This document shows positions 20,439 through 30,430 of a stretch of 64,000 bases of DNA, one piece after another. A program made the translations under genes and the position numbers. The first letter of the stretch is position 1; every line of letters starts with the position of its first letter. A model generated the notes under the pieces. It made no database searches. It was not told the DNA's origin and saw only the letters and a program-made list of their open reading frames with translations. The DNA is from Tritrichomonas musculus. Taxonomy: Eukaryota; Parabasalia; Tritrichomonadida; Tritrichomonadidae. The stretch spans positions 310,001-374,000 of the forward strand of contig JAPFFF010000027.1 of NCBI GenBank assembly GCA_039105265.1, read 5' to 3'.

Positions 20439-20798
20439 TCCAGATCTTCCGGATGAAATCGTGATATCTTTGTCCGGATGACGACTCGCCGCAGTTACAA
20501 CCAGCCAGCTGCTAAGCATTGCTGATCGTGGTCTTGCTATGGGCGGCAATGTCGTCATTCCAGATCTTCCGGATGAAATCGCGATATCTTTGTCCGGATG
20601 ACGACTCGCCGCAGTTACAACCAGCTAGCTGCTAAGCATTGCTGATCGTGGTCTTGCTATGGGCGGCAATGTCGTCATTCCAGATCTTCCGGATGAAATC
20701 GTGATATCTTTGTCCGGATGACGACTCGCCGCAGTTACAACCAGCTAGCTGCTAAGCATTGCTGATCGTGGTCTTGCTATGGGCGGCAATGTCGTCAT
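20439..20798 (-). repeat. 120-bp satellite array 3 (right inner, 3 copies)
   Basis: Three inverted copies (360 bp) preceded by the partial terminal unit at about 20411-20438. The first copy carries the CTGGCTGG variant, the others CTAGCTGG. Confidence 0.95.
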
Positions 20799-20842
20799 CT
20801 CGGTTTCTTTGATTGGTTTAGTTCTATAAAAATGGCGCTTTT

Positions 20843-20974
20843 TCATGGTTTTATCTTAGTGAACTTTTTCAAAACTTTACAAGAAAATTTTAGAACTTTA
20901 TCTTTTAAAGAATTAGGTCTTTGCGTATGAAATAGATATTTCGCTGAATAATAAAGATTTTGGTCTTCTTCCAT
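20843..20974 (-). CDS. 43-codon truncated-transposase ORF (right, inner)
   Basis: ATG at 20974-20972, stop at 20845-20843. Same 26+17 residue layout as 17001-17132, on the minus strand. Transcription from its duplicated promoter would run into array 3 and the 3' end of the transposase gene, antisense to it. Confidence 0.5.
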   Translation of the reverse strand: MEEDQNLYYSAKYLFHTQRPNSLKDKVLKFSCKVLKKFTKIKP

Positions 20975-21203
20975 AAATATAAAAAGACCATAATTCTTTC
21001 AAAAAGTTATATATATTTATAAAAAAAAAATTTAACAAATTTCTGAGAAGACTCAGAATATTTTAAATAAGCTTTATCAAAATAAAAAAATTAAAAAATC
21101 GTAATAATAATATTAAATAATCAATTTTGTTTGTTTTTTGTTTGTTTTATTTTCATCTTTTTATTGCCACCGTGGTCGTCCTATGGGCGGCAATGTCGTC
21201 AAT

Positions 21204-21563
21204 TCCAGATCTTCCGGATGAAATCGCGATATCTTTGTCCGGATGACGACTCGCCGCAGTTACAACCAGCTAGCTGCTAAGCATTGCTGATCGTGGTCTT
21301 GCTATGGGCGGCAATGTCGTCATTCCAGATCTTCCGGATGAAATCGCGATATCTTTGTCCGGATGACGACTCGCCGCAGTTACAACCAGCTAGCTGCTAA
21401 GCATTGCTGATCGTGGTCTTGCTATGGGCGGCAATGTCGTCATTCCAGATCTTCCGGATGAAATCGTGATATCTTTGTCCGGATGACGACTCGCCGCAGT
21501 TACAACCAGCTAGCTGCTAAGCATTGCTGATCGTGGTCTTGCTATGGGCGGCAATGTCGTCAT
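21204..21563 (-). repeat. 120-bp satellite array 4 (right middle, 3 copies)
   Basis: Three inverted copies, all CTAGCTGG; two with ATCGC and one with ATCAC. Confidence 0.95.
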
Positions 21564-21607
21564 CTCGGTTTCTTTGATTGGTTTAGTTCTATAAAAATGG
21601 CGCTTTT

Positions 21608-21739
21608 TCATGGTTTTATCTTAGTGAACTTTTTCAAAACTTTACAAGAAAATTTTAGAACTTTATCTTTTAAAGAATTAGGTCTTTGCGTATGAAATAG
21701 ATATTTCGCTGAATAATAAAGATTTTGGTCTTCTTCCAT
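21608..21739 (-). CDS. 43-codon truncated-transposase ORF (right, outer)
   Basis: ATG at 21739-21737. The sequence is the same as the copy at 20843-20974. It is followed on the minus strand by array 4. Confidence 0.5.
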   Translation of the reverse strand: MEEDQNLYYSAKYLFHTQRPNSLKDKVLKFSCKVLKKFTKIKP

Positions 21740-21968
21740 AAATATAAAAAGACCATAATTCTTTCAAAAAGTTATATATATTTATAAAAAAAAAATTTAA
21801 CAAATTTCTGAGAAGACTCAGAATATTTTAAATAAGCTTTATCAAAATAAAAAAATTAAAAAATCGTAATAATAATATTAAATAATCAATTTTGTTTGTT
21901 TTTTGTTTGTTTTATTTTCATCTTTTTATTGCCACCGTGGTCGTCCTATGGGCGGCAATGTCGTCAAT

Positions 21969-22448
21969 TCCAGATCTTCCGGATGAAATCGCGATATCTT
22001 TGTCCGGATGACGACTCGCCGCAGTTACAACCAGCTAGCTGCTAAGCATTGCTGATCGTGGTCTTGCTATGGGCGGCAATGTCGTCATTCCAGATCTTCC
22101 GGATGAAATCGCGATATCTTTGTCCGGATGACGACTCGCCGCAGTTACAACCAGCTAGCTGCTAAGCATTGCTGATCGTGGTCTTGCTATGGGCGGCAAT
22201 GTCGTCATTCCAGATCTTCCGGATGAAATCGTGATATCTTTGTCCGGATGACGACTCGCCGCAGTTACAACCAGCTAGCTGCTAAGCATTGCTGATCGTG
22301 GTCTTGCTATGGGCGGCAATGTCGTCATTCCAGATCTTCCGGATGAAATCGTGATATCTTTGTCCGGATGACGACTCGCCGCAGTTACAACCAGCTAGCT
22401 GCTAAGCATTACTGATCGTGATCATGCTATGGGCGGCAATGTCGTCAT
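21969..22448 (-). repeat. 120-bp satellite array 5 (right outer, 4 copies)
   Basis: Four inverted copies. The outermost differs most (ATTACTGATCGTGATCATG in place of ATTGCTGATCGTGGTCTTG on the plus strand), as is usual for the edge unit of an array. Confidence 0.95.
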
Positions 22449-22642
22449 CTCGGTTTCTTTGATTGGTTTAGTTCTATAAAAATGGCGCTTTTTCATGGTT
22501 TTATCTTAGTGAACTTTTTCAAAACTTTACAAGAAAATTTTAGAACTTTTTGTATGCCTTCTCAATTAACTCAAAAAGTCAGAATAACGAATTTTCCTCA
22601 GAAAAAAATGGTGTAACTTTTTCTATAGTTTGTCACTTCGCC

Positions 22643-22651
22643 GCCATTAGA
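22643..22651 (+). repeat. Right 9-bp target-site duplication of the MULE
   Basis: GCCATTAGA, identical to 15847-15855. Its last three bases are the first three of the E2a terminus. Confidence 0.85.
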
Positions 22652-23944
22652 GGTATTCATGTAGAGAAATTGACGAAATATTGTAATATTGATCATATTT
22701 TCTTTATTTTTATTTTGAAACTAAGAATGTGCTTTAATGGATAAGAATTTTATACTCCTATTTTTGAGATATTTCTATTTTTATTTTTCTGAATAAGAAT
22801 CGTTTTATAATTGAGAGGCTATATAATTTTTTTTATATAAAAATTGATGAAATATAAATATATATATTATTTTATTTTATTAATTATTATAGGATATATA
22901 TATTGATAACTTATTAATACTTATATGTTTAAAAAATATTTATTTTCTAGAGATACACTCGTTTATATTATTTTTATTTTTTATAAATTTTTAACTTTTT
23001 CAGTTATTATATTTTTTATATTGAAATAATAAACATTTTTTATCCTAGTAGTATTTTTATTAAACATTATTTTATTTTATATATATAATATATATTATAT
23101 TTTATATACTATTTCAATTTTATATTTAAGTTTTACATAATATATTAAATAGATAAATTAACAAAAAAAAATGAAAAATTCAATTAAACGATGATTTTTA
23201 ATTGAATTTCTAAAATACTATGTTGCTTTGTATTGTGATTATTTTTTGGTTTTCAATATATTAAATATTAAAGTTATTTTTAAAATATAGTAATTAATAA
23301 TTTTACTTTATAAAAAATATTTTTAATAATATTTTTAAGAAAATGAGGAAATTTATATTTTTCAAGAATCACTTCACTATTAACTTCACTTCACCGAAAA
23401 TAATCATCTCACGTCACTAAAAAATAATAACGTACCAAAATACGATGAAAAATAATTCAAAATAATGCAAAATATAAAATTACATTTTTCTTTAAAATGA
23501 GAGTATAGAGTAACTTATTTACATAATAAAATTTATTTAAATATTTATTATTATTATATTGTACAATTAGTATATAATTATTTCGTAAATCAATTGAGAA
23601 ATAAGTCATTTTCTTAATTTTTTAATGTAAATTTGCATTTAAATTTATATATGGCTAATAAATTGGATATATAACAGATAATATATTTTATAAATCAAAT
23701 ATAAAATATTATTATTGATTTATAATTCATAAAAATTTTATTGGACTCGAGATATAGATGAAACATTATTTTTTTAATTGTTTTTAAATTCTCAACATCC
23801 ATTAAAACCAATTATGGCAAATGTCAGTATTGGATATATAGAAGTAAATAATCTTAATATTTTTTCATAAGATAAAATATTCATTCAATTAAAGTAAAAA
23901 TAAAAAAATCAAATAACGAGTTTTCACTTCACATGAATACCTCT
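22649..23944 (+). mobile_element. Element E2a, non-autonomous DNA transposon (8-bp duplication)
   Basis: About 1.3 kb with termini AGAGGTATTCATGT at 22649 and its inverted complement ending at 23944, flanked by GCGCCATT on both sides (the left copy is beyond the MULE). It has no coding capacity. The subterminal sequences (GTAGAGAAATT at left, GTGAAGTGA read inward at right) resemble those of E2b. Eight-bp duplications suggest the hAT superfamily; the terminal sequence differs from the hAT element at 26492. Confidence 0.75.
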
Positions 23945-23952
23945 GCGCCATT

Positions 23953-24260
23953 TAAATTTGTATAATAGAGCTCGGAGAAAAAGGGATTTCCTTTTTGAAA
24001 ATAAAGAATTATATTTATGAAACATATTTATTTTGATGTGAATAAGTTATATCTGAAAGCATCCACTTTTTCGAAAAAAATTTGTTTTTTTTAAAAAAAG
24101 TGACTTTTTTATAAAAAGGTTTATTTTTGAATATTTTTTTTTTATAAAAAAAAGCTTCTTTGCGAAAAGCTTTTGTGTGTGCAAAAAGTAAAATCATATC
24201 AATAAGTTTCGATCATTTCAAATAAAAAATTTAATTAAAATCATAAATTCCTTTCGAAAT
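23953..24260. other. Spacer between E2a and E2b
   Basis: AT-rich, with A/T-run low complexity at 24070-24150. A 60-codon minus frame here (24015-24197) is Lys/Phe low complexity and is not accepted as a gene. Confidence 0.4.
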
Positions 24261-25860
24261 AGAGGTATTCATGTAGGGAATTCGTCGATAAAATTTTAAA
24301 TAAAACATTTTATATTTTTTACTATTTTATAATTGGATTATATAAAGATTTGTATAATTCTATGTGCTTCTTTTTTCAAGATATGAATTAAATATATTTT
24401 TGTGAGCATAAATAAACCCTATTAAATTGTTTTCATCTCTTATTCAATTTTTCGAAAAAAAATTGAATATTTTTATTCAATATTTTGAATGATTATTTGT
24501 GGTTTTTATTAAAAAGTAGCTATCGGGGGATGAAAATTATTTTTTTTAAAAATCAAAAGTATTCAATTTATATTAGTAAAAAAAAATTGAATAAAAATGA
24601 AAATTTTTATTAAATCATGCGAATAGTTTAAAATGGAAGCCTTAAACCTCCCTGGCTAGCTTAGCTACTACAGATGAATGCATTTGATCTTTTTGTTGCC
24701 TACTCTAATGACAAATATAAAGTTTTGTCTCTGGCTGCTTTTTCTTGAAACTAAAAATAAAAATATCAAAACCGAATAAAAAAAAAATTGAAAGAAAAAA
24801 GCAAAATCTTTCAATTTTGAATAGGAGATGAAAAAGATTTAATTGAGTTTAACTTTATTTCTGAATTTTTATAATTTCAATAGAAATATAAAAATATAAT
24901 TATTTATTCATGAATATGCATTATATGCGATTATTAATACTTATATTAGTTAATAAATGCATTATATGTTTATATATAAAATTAATTTACATTTTTAAAT
25001 CTTATAATTAAGAAATAAATAGATTAGTTTTAATTATTTTTCAATATTTTAGGAACGATCATTTTATACAAATTAATAAATAATCAATTGAATTTATAAT
25101 CATCTTTTTTTTGAAAAAAAATTTATTCTCTCAATATTTTATTACAATTTTATTAATAAACATAGAAACTTTTCATAAGAATTGAATCAAATAATCGTAA
25201 AAAATTATAATTTTATAACTAATATTTTGCGTTTTATAATTAATGAACTATGATTTTTTTTATTTTTTATTATTATTTATTGCAATTAAATTATTGATAT
25301 CTAAATTAATTCAAGAAAACATAAATATTTAATAAAAGTTTTTCTCTTTTTTTTGATTTTGGCATTTTGCACCAATAAAATTAATAATATAAAGTAAAAT
25401 CAACATTTCTCAAAAATGAGCGCATAACCAATATATTCCATTCTCAACTGAATAATTCAGATTAAGCCAAAACATATACATAAAATATAAGAAAATTTAA
25501 CGAGCGAATTTTTAGATATTCTACTTTTTTGTAAAAAAATTCATTTTCAAATTCTAAACTCTTCATTATTTTTACATATAAAACAAAGAACAAAATTTTA
25601 AATCTCACAATAAATTATAGTATTAAGAAATTACCTTTATTATTTTAAATATCTGGCATATATTTTAAATTGAGTAAAAATATCAAGATATTAGAAAAAA
25701 AAAATTTAACATTATTTTTTCAAAAAAGAATGCTTAATACAATCTCCACAGGCAAGAAATTTGTTTCTCTTAATCTGAGTCTTCAAAACTTTAAATTGGC
25801 TGAAAAAATGCAATTATAAAAATTATCAAAGACGTTAAGTCACCTCACATGAATACCTCT
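24261..25860 (+). mobile_element. Element E2b, second copy of the E2 family
   Basis: 1600 bp. It starts AGAGGTATTCATGTAGGGAA at 24261 and ends with the inverted terminus (CATGAATACCTCT) at 25860. It is flanked by TTCGAAAT at 24253-24260 and 25861-25868, an exact 8-bp duplication. No ORF is seen. The interior shows little similarity to E2a by eye beyond the ends, so the two are diverged or carry different filler. Confidence 0.75.
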
Positions 25861-25868
25861 TTCGAAAT

Positions 25869-26483
25869 ATAAATTGATAGAGAAAATTTAGTTAACAAGA
25901 ATTTCAAAGAATTATTTAATAAAAACTACAGCATAAATTTAAACGAAACAGACCTCTCAATTATAGTTTGTCTTATCGTGGAAAATGAAAAATACTTTTA
26001 AAAAACATAGTTTTTTGCTAATTTTTTTAATAATTTTTTAATCGTTTAAAAGTAACTTTTTTAATTAAATTTTAACGTTTAGAAAATATTTTTTTCGATC
26101 ATAAATAATTGAAAAATATATAAATCACGATCATTAAAATTTCAGTTAAATATTATCGTCTAACGATTAAAAAAATCTCAAAAAAGCTCAAAATTGAATG
26201 AATTTTTATACGAAAACCTTTCAATTTTTTCGTATACCGCTTTTTTTTTGGCCTTCAATATGGTGAATAAAAACGGTTTCTTATGCGAAAAACCGTCGAT
26301 TTTTTCGTATACCGCTTTTTTTGGCCTTCCCTATGGTCAATTAAAATTGAATACTTATTCGATTTTTTTTTTAATTTTACATAACCGTTTATATTGACCT
26401 ATTATAAGGCAGATTATTTTAGCCTTAAGCTGCCAAATAAATAATCAAATTTTAATACAATAAGCTTATTGTAATGGCTAAAT
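25869..26483. other. Spacer with an imperfect tandem duplication
   Basis: At 26200-26340 a segment with TTTTTTCGTATACCGCTTTT then TGGCCTTC is present twice, about 85 bp apart, each followed by TATGGT. No gene. Confidence 0.5.
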
Positions 26484-26491
26484 ATTTTACC
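26484..26491 (+). repeat. Left 8-bp target duplication of the hAT element
   Basis: ATTTTACC, repeated exactly at 29271-29278. Confidence 0.8.
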
Positions 26492-26718
26492 TAGACATGT
26501 TCAACGCTCAATTCTCAGAATTTTTTTGAAAGCTATCACAATTATTGTGATGATTTTATTTTTTTTTTGGTGATGTTAAAATCTTCAATATTTCTCAGAA
26601 TTTTTCTGAGAAATACTGAATGGTCACTAAAAAAAAAAAGGTATTGAAAATTAGATTTTGTTTTTTATTGAATTTTAATTTTTTTGTTTTGTTTTTATCT
26701 TTAAAAAAACTAAATAAA

Positions 26719-27539
26719 TTATTTGTTTTCTCCAGAATATATATTTTCCATCCTTATTGCCAATTGAGCATTAAGAAGATCATCCGACTTATTATAATCT
26801 TTTGATCCATAAAGATACTTTAAATGCGAAAATAGTCTTTCTACAGGCAACTCGGAGCATGCCATATTTATTATTCGAATAGCAATATTTGCTAAAAAAT
26901 TTAAATTATTTACATTACTATTCCGATTATTTTGCCAAAATAAAAATGAGTCATTAACTTCAAAATTTGATAATTCCATATATGAATTTATTTGATCTTT
27001 AATAATATTCTCATCAAATTTGAATTTAAATTCATTATATTGAAGTATATATTTTTGAATAATATTTAAATAATTTTTCTTTTGGTTTTGATCGACTTGA
27101 TTCAAAAAATATCGGCGCCCTTCAATTGTTAAGAAAAATGCTGTTATTGCTATTTGAATTTCATATGCTGAATAAATACGATCAATAATAACATTTCCAA
27201 AACCACGGATATTAATACTACTCAAAGTTGCAATAAAAGTTTTTAATTTTATGATATTTGGATAAACCATACAAATTAGATAATTATCTTTCCCAATTTC
27301 TGAAGAAATTTGTGAGTATAGTGACAACTTCTTCTAAAATGATAATTTTTTCGTTTTAATTTGCAAAATGGGCATATACTTTCATATTCATTATTAAATC
27401 CATGTACTTTATAAATCATTCCGTACTTAGCGAATCGTCTGACTTTTTTATTATAATCTTTTTTGTCGTTTTTTGGATCTAATGCGGATAAAGCTGCCAA
27501 AATCATATGCGTGCCAGGTGGCAAAGCGAAAATATTCAT
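26719..27539 (-). pseudogene. hAT transposase remnant (N-terminal finger and C-terminal dimerisation domain)
   Basis: The upstream piece (27539-27276) starts with a proper ATG and contains CPFCKLKRKNYHFRRSCHYTH, a zinc-binding BED-like motif. The downstream piece (to 26719) is in another frame, has no ATG, and ends with FLANIAIRIINMACSELPVERLFSHLKYLYG and the AQLAIRMENI tail of the hAT C-terminal dimerisation domain. The catalytic DDE core is largely absent. The frame break and deletion mean no active enzyme. Confidence 0.8.
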
Positions 27540-27779
27540 ATTTATAAAAAATTATTTCAAAAAGTTTAAAATCTTCCTTTAAAAATAAATAAAATATATA
27601 TTTCATATGAAAAAATTAAATACAATTTTTTATAATAATGAATATATATAAATTATTATTTATATCATATAATAACAAATTATAAAAATTCATAAAAAAT
27701 TATTTACCAAGATATTTATAAATATAAATTTTGAGTTAAATATTTGATTGAAAAATTATCAGAAATAATTTTATCTCCA

Positions 27780-29221
27780 TATGTGTATAGTAACGAAAAT
27801 AACGTATTTTTGATTTTTCAATATTTTGAAAATATCCACCCAATTTTTTATTTTTTTACATTGTACTTTTAAAAATATTTATTAATATTGCAATCATGCT
27901 CTAATATTTTAATTTTAAAGGGTGATTTTGAACTTTTTTAATATTATAATAATGAGAATATCTTTCCTATCTAACATTATTTGAGAAAGAATTAATAAAT
28001 ATAATACCTAATTCTGTATCATATATTGATATTAGCATACTCCTGAGGTATATATTTAAAAATGAACAAAAATTTAAGGAATTTTTAAAAAAAAATTGTT
28101 TTTTTGTTAAATTTTTATTATTTTGGAGGATTTTGGTTAATTTTATTTCTTATAAATTGAATATATTATTTTTATTCATGTATAAAATAAAATGAACTGA
28201 TAATTGCAGCAAACTACTCGATAGGTGCATCTAAGAATTTCTTTTAAATATGGACCTCGATAATTTCATTAATACACTGATATTAGATTTGATATCAATT
28301 TATAATATTTGATATTAAACATATTATATATATTTGATATAAATAAATGAATATATTTGTTTACTGTCAATGAATATTTATATTAAAATTGTCATAAAAT
28401 GTAAACACTTTTTAAAAGATTGTTTCAAATATTTCAATATCTCATAAATATTAAGATATATATTGATATATATATTCAAAAATATTGAGATATGAATTCA
28501 AAATACACTCTGAATTTTTTTTTCAATGCACTATTTTCTATTGATACTGAATAAATGAATAAATCTAAAAATAAAATATAACAAAATTGAAATAATTATA
28601 TTATACTTTGAATTAATAAAAATATAAAATATAAAATATAAATTTTTTAATTCCAAAGAACGAAATTCCATTTTTTTATTGAATGAAACCAAGAAGAATT
28701 ATAATTTTGTGTACCAATGAGATATACATTCATGCATTTAGAGAAATTTTAATGAATATAAGTTCTAGCATCAATTTTTATGTTAAAAAAATAATCAAAC
28801 ATTAATCATGCTGATGATAGTAATAATGTATTATTTTTTGCTCATGAGAGTAAAATAGCATGCTAAAATGAAGAAAAACTTAAATACCTCCTTTGGAGTA
28901 TAAATATAATAATAAAAATTAAAACAAATGCAAATATTTAAAATTAAAGAAATAATAATTAATTTTACTAATTTAACATAATAATATAAACATATAAAAT
29001 ATATCGAAAAAGCAATATCATATAAAGATATGAAAAAAAAAATATTTTTATTAAATTGAATATTTATTGTAATTATTTTTCACAAAAAAAGTTTTTTGTT
29101 TACCGATGCATTTATCGATTAAAATGAGACAATGTTATATTCATTTTTTAATAATACATTAAATACAATATATATTTAAAAAATAAAGCAATTTTATATT
29201 TTTGCCGTTACTATACACATA
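27780..29221. mobile_element. Nested non-autonomous element with 16-bp TIR and 6-bp duplication
   Basis: TIR TATGTGTATAGTAACG at 27780 and its complement ending at 29221, flanked by TCTCCA at 27774-27779 and 29222-29227. It lies inside the hAT element. 1442 bp without an ORF. Six-bp duplications are unusual for the common superfamilies; Maverick/Polinton elements make 6-bp duplications, but this is far too small to be a full one. Superfamily not assigned. Confidence 0.7.
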
Positions 29222-29270
29222 TCTCCATTGAATTAAAATTCAATTAAAAATTGAATGTTGAACATGTCTA

Positions 29271-29278
29271 ATTTTACC
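29271..29278 (+). repeat. Right 8-bp target duplication of the hAT element
   Basis: ATTTTACC, matching 26484-26491. Confidence 0.8.
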
Positions 29279-29372
29279 TTTCAATTTCAATGTTTTTAAA
29301 ATATTGTTATATCTCAGTTTTTTATATTAAAATCATTTTATTTATTTTTTTATTTGAAATAAATATTTACTA

Positions 29373-30073
29373 AACTGGTTCTCAACGGTTGTACAAGTAT
29401 TTGAGAGGAATTCAAATTTCGTATTTGAAATTTCGTTAATATCTAAATTCATAATGAATATTTATTTTATATACTTTCATAATTAACAATATAATGTTTG
29501 ATTAGTTATAATGATTAAATAAGTTATTTAAAATATTGTTAAATTGTGCATTTAATTGCTTTTTTAAATTTTCTTCAGAAATGAATAAACTTCTATACAA
29601 TTTTTGAATGTAGATAAATATAAATTCATAGAAAGAAAATTTTACATCATTCAAATTTTCAAAAGAAAAAATTATAATTGAATTCAAATCATTTTTATTT
29701 AGTATTCCTTAGAGAAAGCTAATCAGAATCTCGTGTATCATTAGTAAAAATGTTCCAACACAACAAATAGATGCAAATTACATGGCACTTTGGAGTAACT
29801 CAGAACGTTCCCATGATTAATGATAATCAAATTTCAAATAAATATAGGCTCATTACCAAACTATATAGCAATTCAGCAATACTAGCTTACAAACTGTCAT
29901 ACATTTCCATTTCTTTTATTATATAAATCAAATCTAATCATAAATTCCTTTTTTTTATTCTTTTTTATTTAAATATGAAAAAACGGTTGTACAACCTAAT
30001 TGAATTTTGAAAGTAGATAAATGTAAACTTTTGAATATCTCTCAATTAGTTGTACAACCGCTGAGAAGCAGTT
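29373..30073. mobile_element. Tc1/mariner-like MITE B (TA target)
   Basis: Imperfect TIRs of about 35 bp: left AACTGGTTCTCAACGGTTGT at 29373, right (read inward) AACTGCTTCTCAGCGGTTGT ending at 30073, with TA on both sides. An extra copy of the inner TIR motif (CGGTTGTACAACCTAATTG) at about 29990 makes a 70-bp hairpin with the right end. A 61-codon minus frame inside (29502-29687) is not recognisable as a transposase. Confidence 0.65.
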
Positions 30074-30430
30074 TATTCAAAAATTGTGTTACAATATTTT
30101 TTCAATTATTTACGTTTTTTACAAAAAATGGTTATATTTTTTTCTATTTTTTCCTTATTGTAGTAAATTTAGTTCCATTACGATAAAAATTAGCTGTAAT
30201 AAAAACATATATTTAGATATTATTCAAATCATAAAGAATGATATTTGATGTATAAATTATAAAGTACTCGTAATCATTGCTTATGATATAGGAAATATCA
30301 TTTGCTTCATTAAACTGTGAGGCACTTTCCAATCTTGTTAAATGATGCTTTTGATGCAGACAGTTTAAATCGGGAATGAAAATAATTCTCAATTTTTTTT
30401 TTTTTTTTTTTTTTTCATTGAATATTTCAC

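Larger units (their letters stand above)
15856..22642 (+). mobile_element. MULE (Mutator-like) DNA transposon with satellite-bearing, multiplied terminal inverted regions
   Basis: A 6787-bp element flanked by an exact 9-bp duplication (GCCATTAGA). The termini are inverted: left GGCGGAATGACAAACTATAG and right, read inward, GGCGAAGTGACAAACTATAG, continuing through about 190 bp of outer TIR into arrays of a 120-bp unit. The terminal regions are modular: outer sequence, 120-bp array, then spacer with the transposase leader and first codons. There are two modules on the left (junction near 17078/17079) and three inverted modules on the right (junctions near 20895/20896 and 21660/21661). One full transposase gene lies between them. 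The modules are nearly identical across the two ends, so the element is young or homogenised. All key parts appear intact, so it may be active. Confidence 0.9.
26492..29270 (-). mobile_element. Decayed hAT transposon (with a nested insertion)
   Basis: Termini TAGACATGTTCAAC at 26492 and inverted at 29270, with an 8-bp duplication ATTTTACC on both sides, as expected for hAT. It encodes a broken transposase on the minus strand (26719-27539). A second element (27780-29221) has inserted in its right part; without that, the hAT is about 1.3 kb, so the transposase has also lost its middle. Palindromes ACAATTATTGT and TCTCAGAATTTTTCTGAGA lie in the left subterminal region. Confidence 0.85.

Noticed and set aside
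22550-22744. 64-codon plus-strand frame across the MULE right end
   Set aside because: It crosses the TIR, the target duplication and E2a, three sequences of different origin, so it cannot be an evolved gene.
24015-24197. 60-codon minus-strand frame rich in Lys and Phe
   Set aside because: Low-complexity A/T runs between two transposons; no domain.
24648-24700. tRNA-like or spliced-leader-like segment near CCTCCCTGGCTAGCTTAGCT
   Set aside because: Words similar to an A box are present but no cloverleaf or B box could be drawn.
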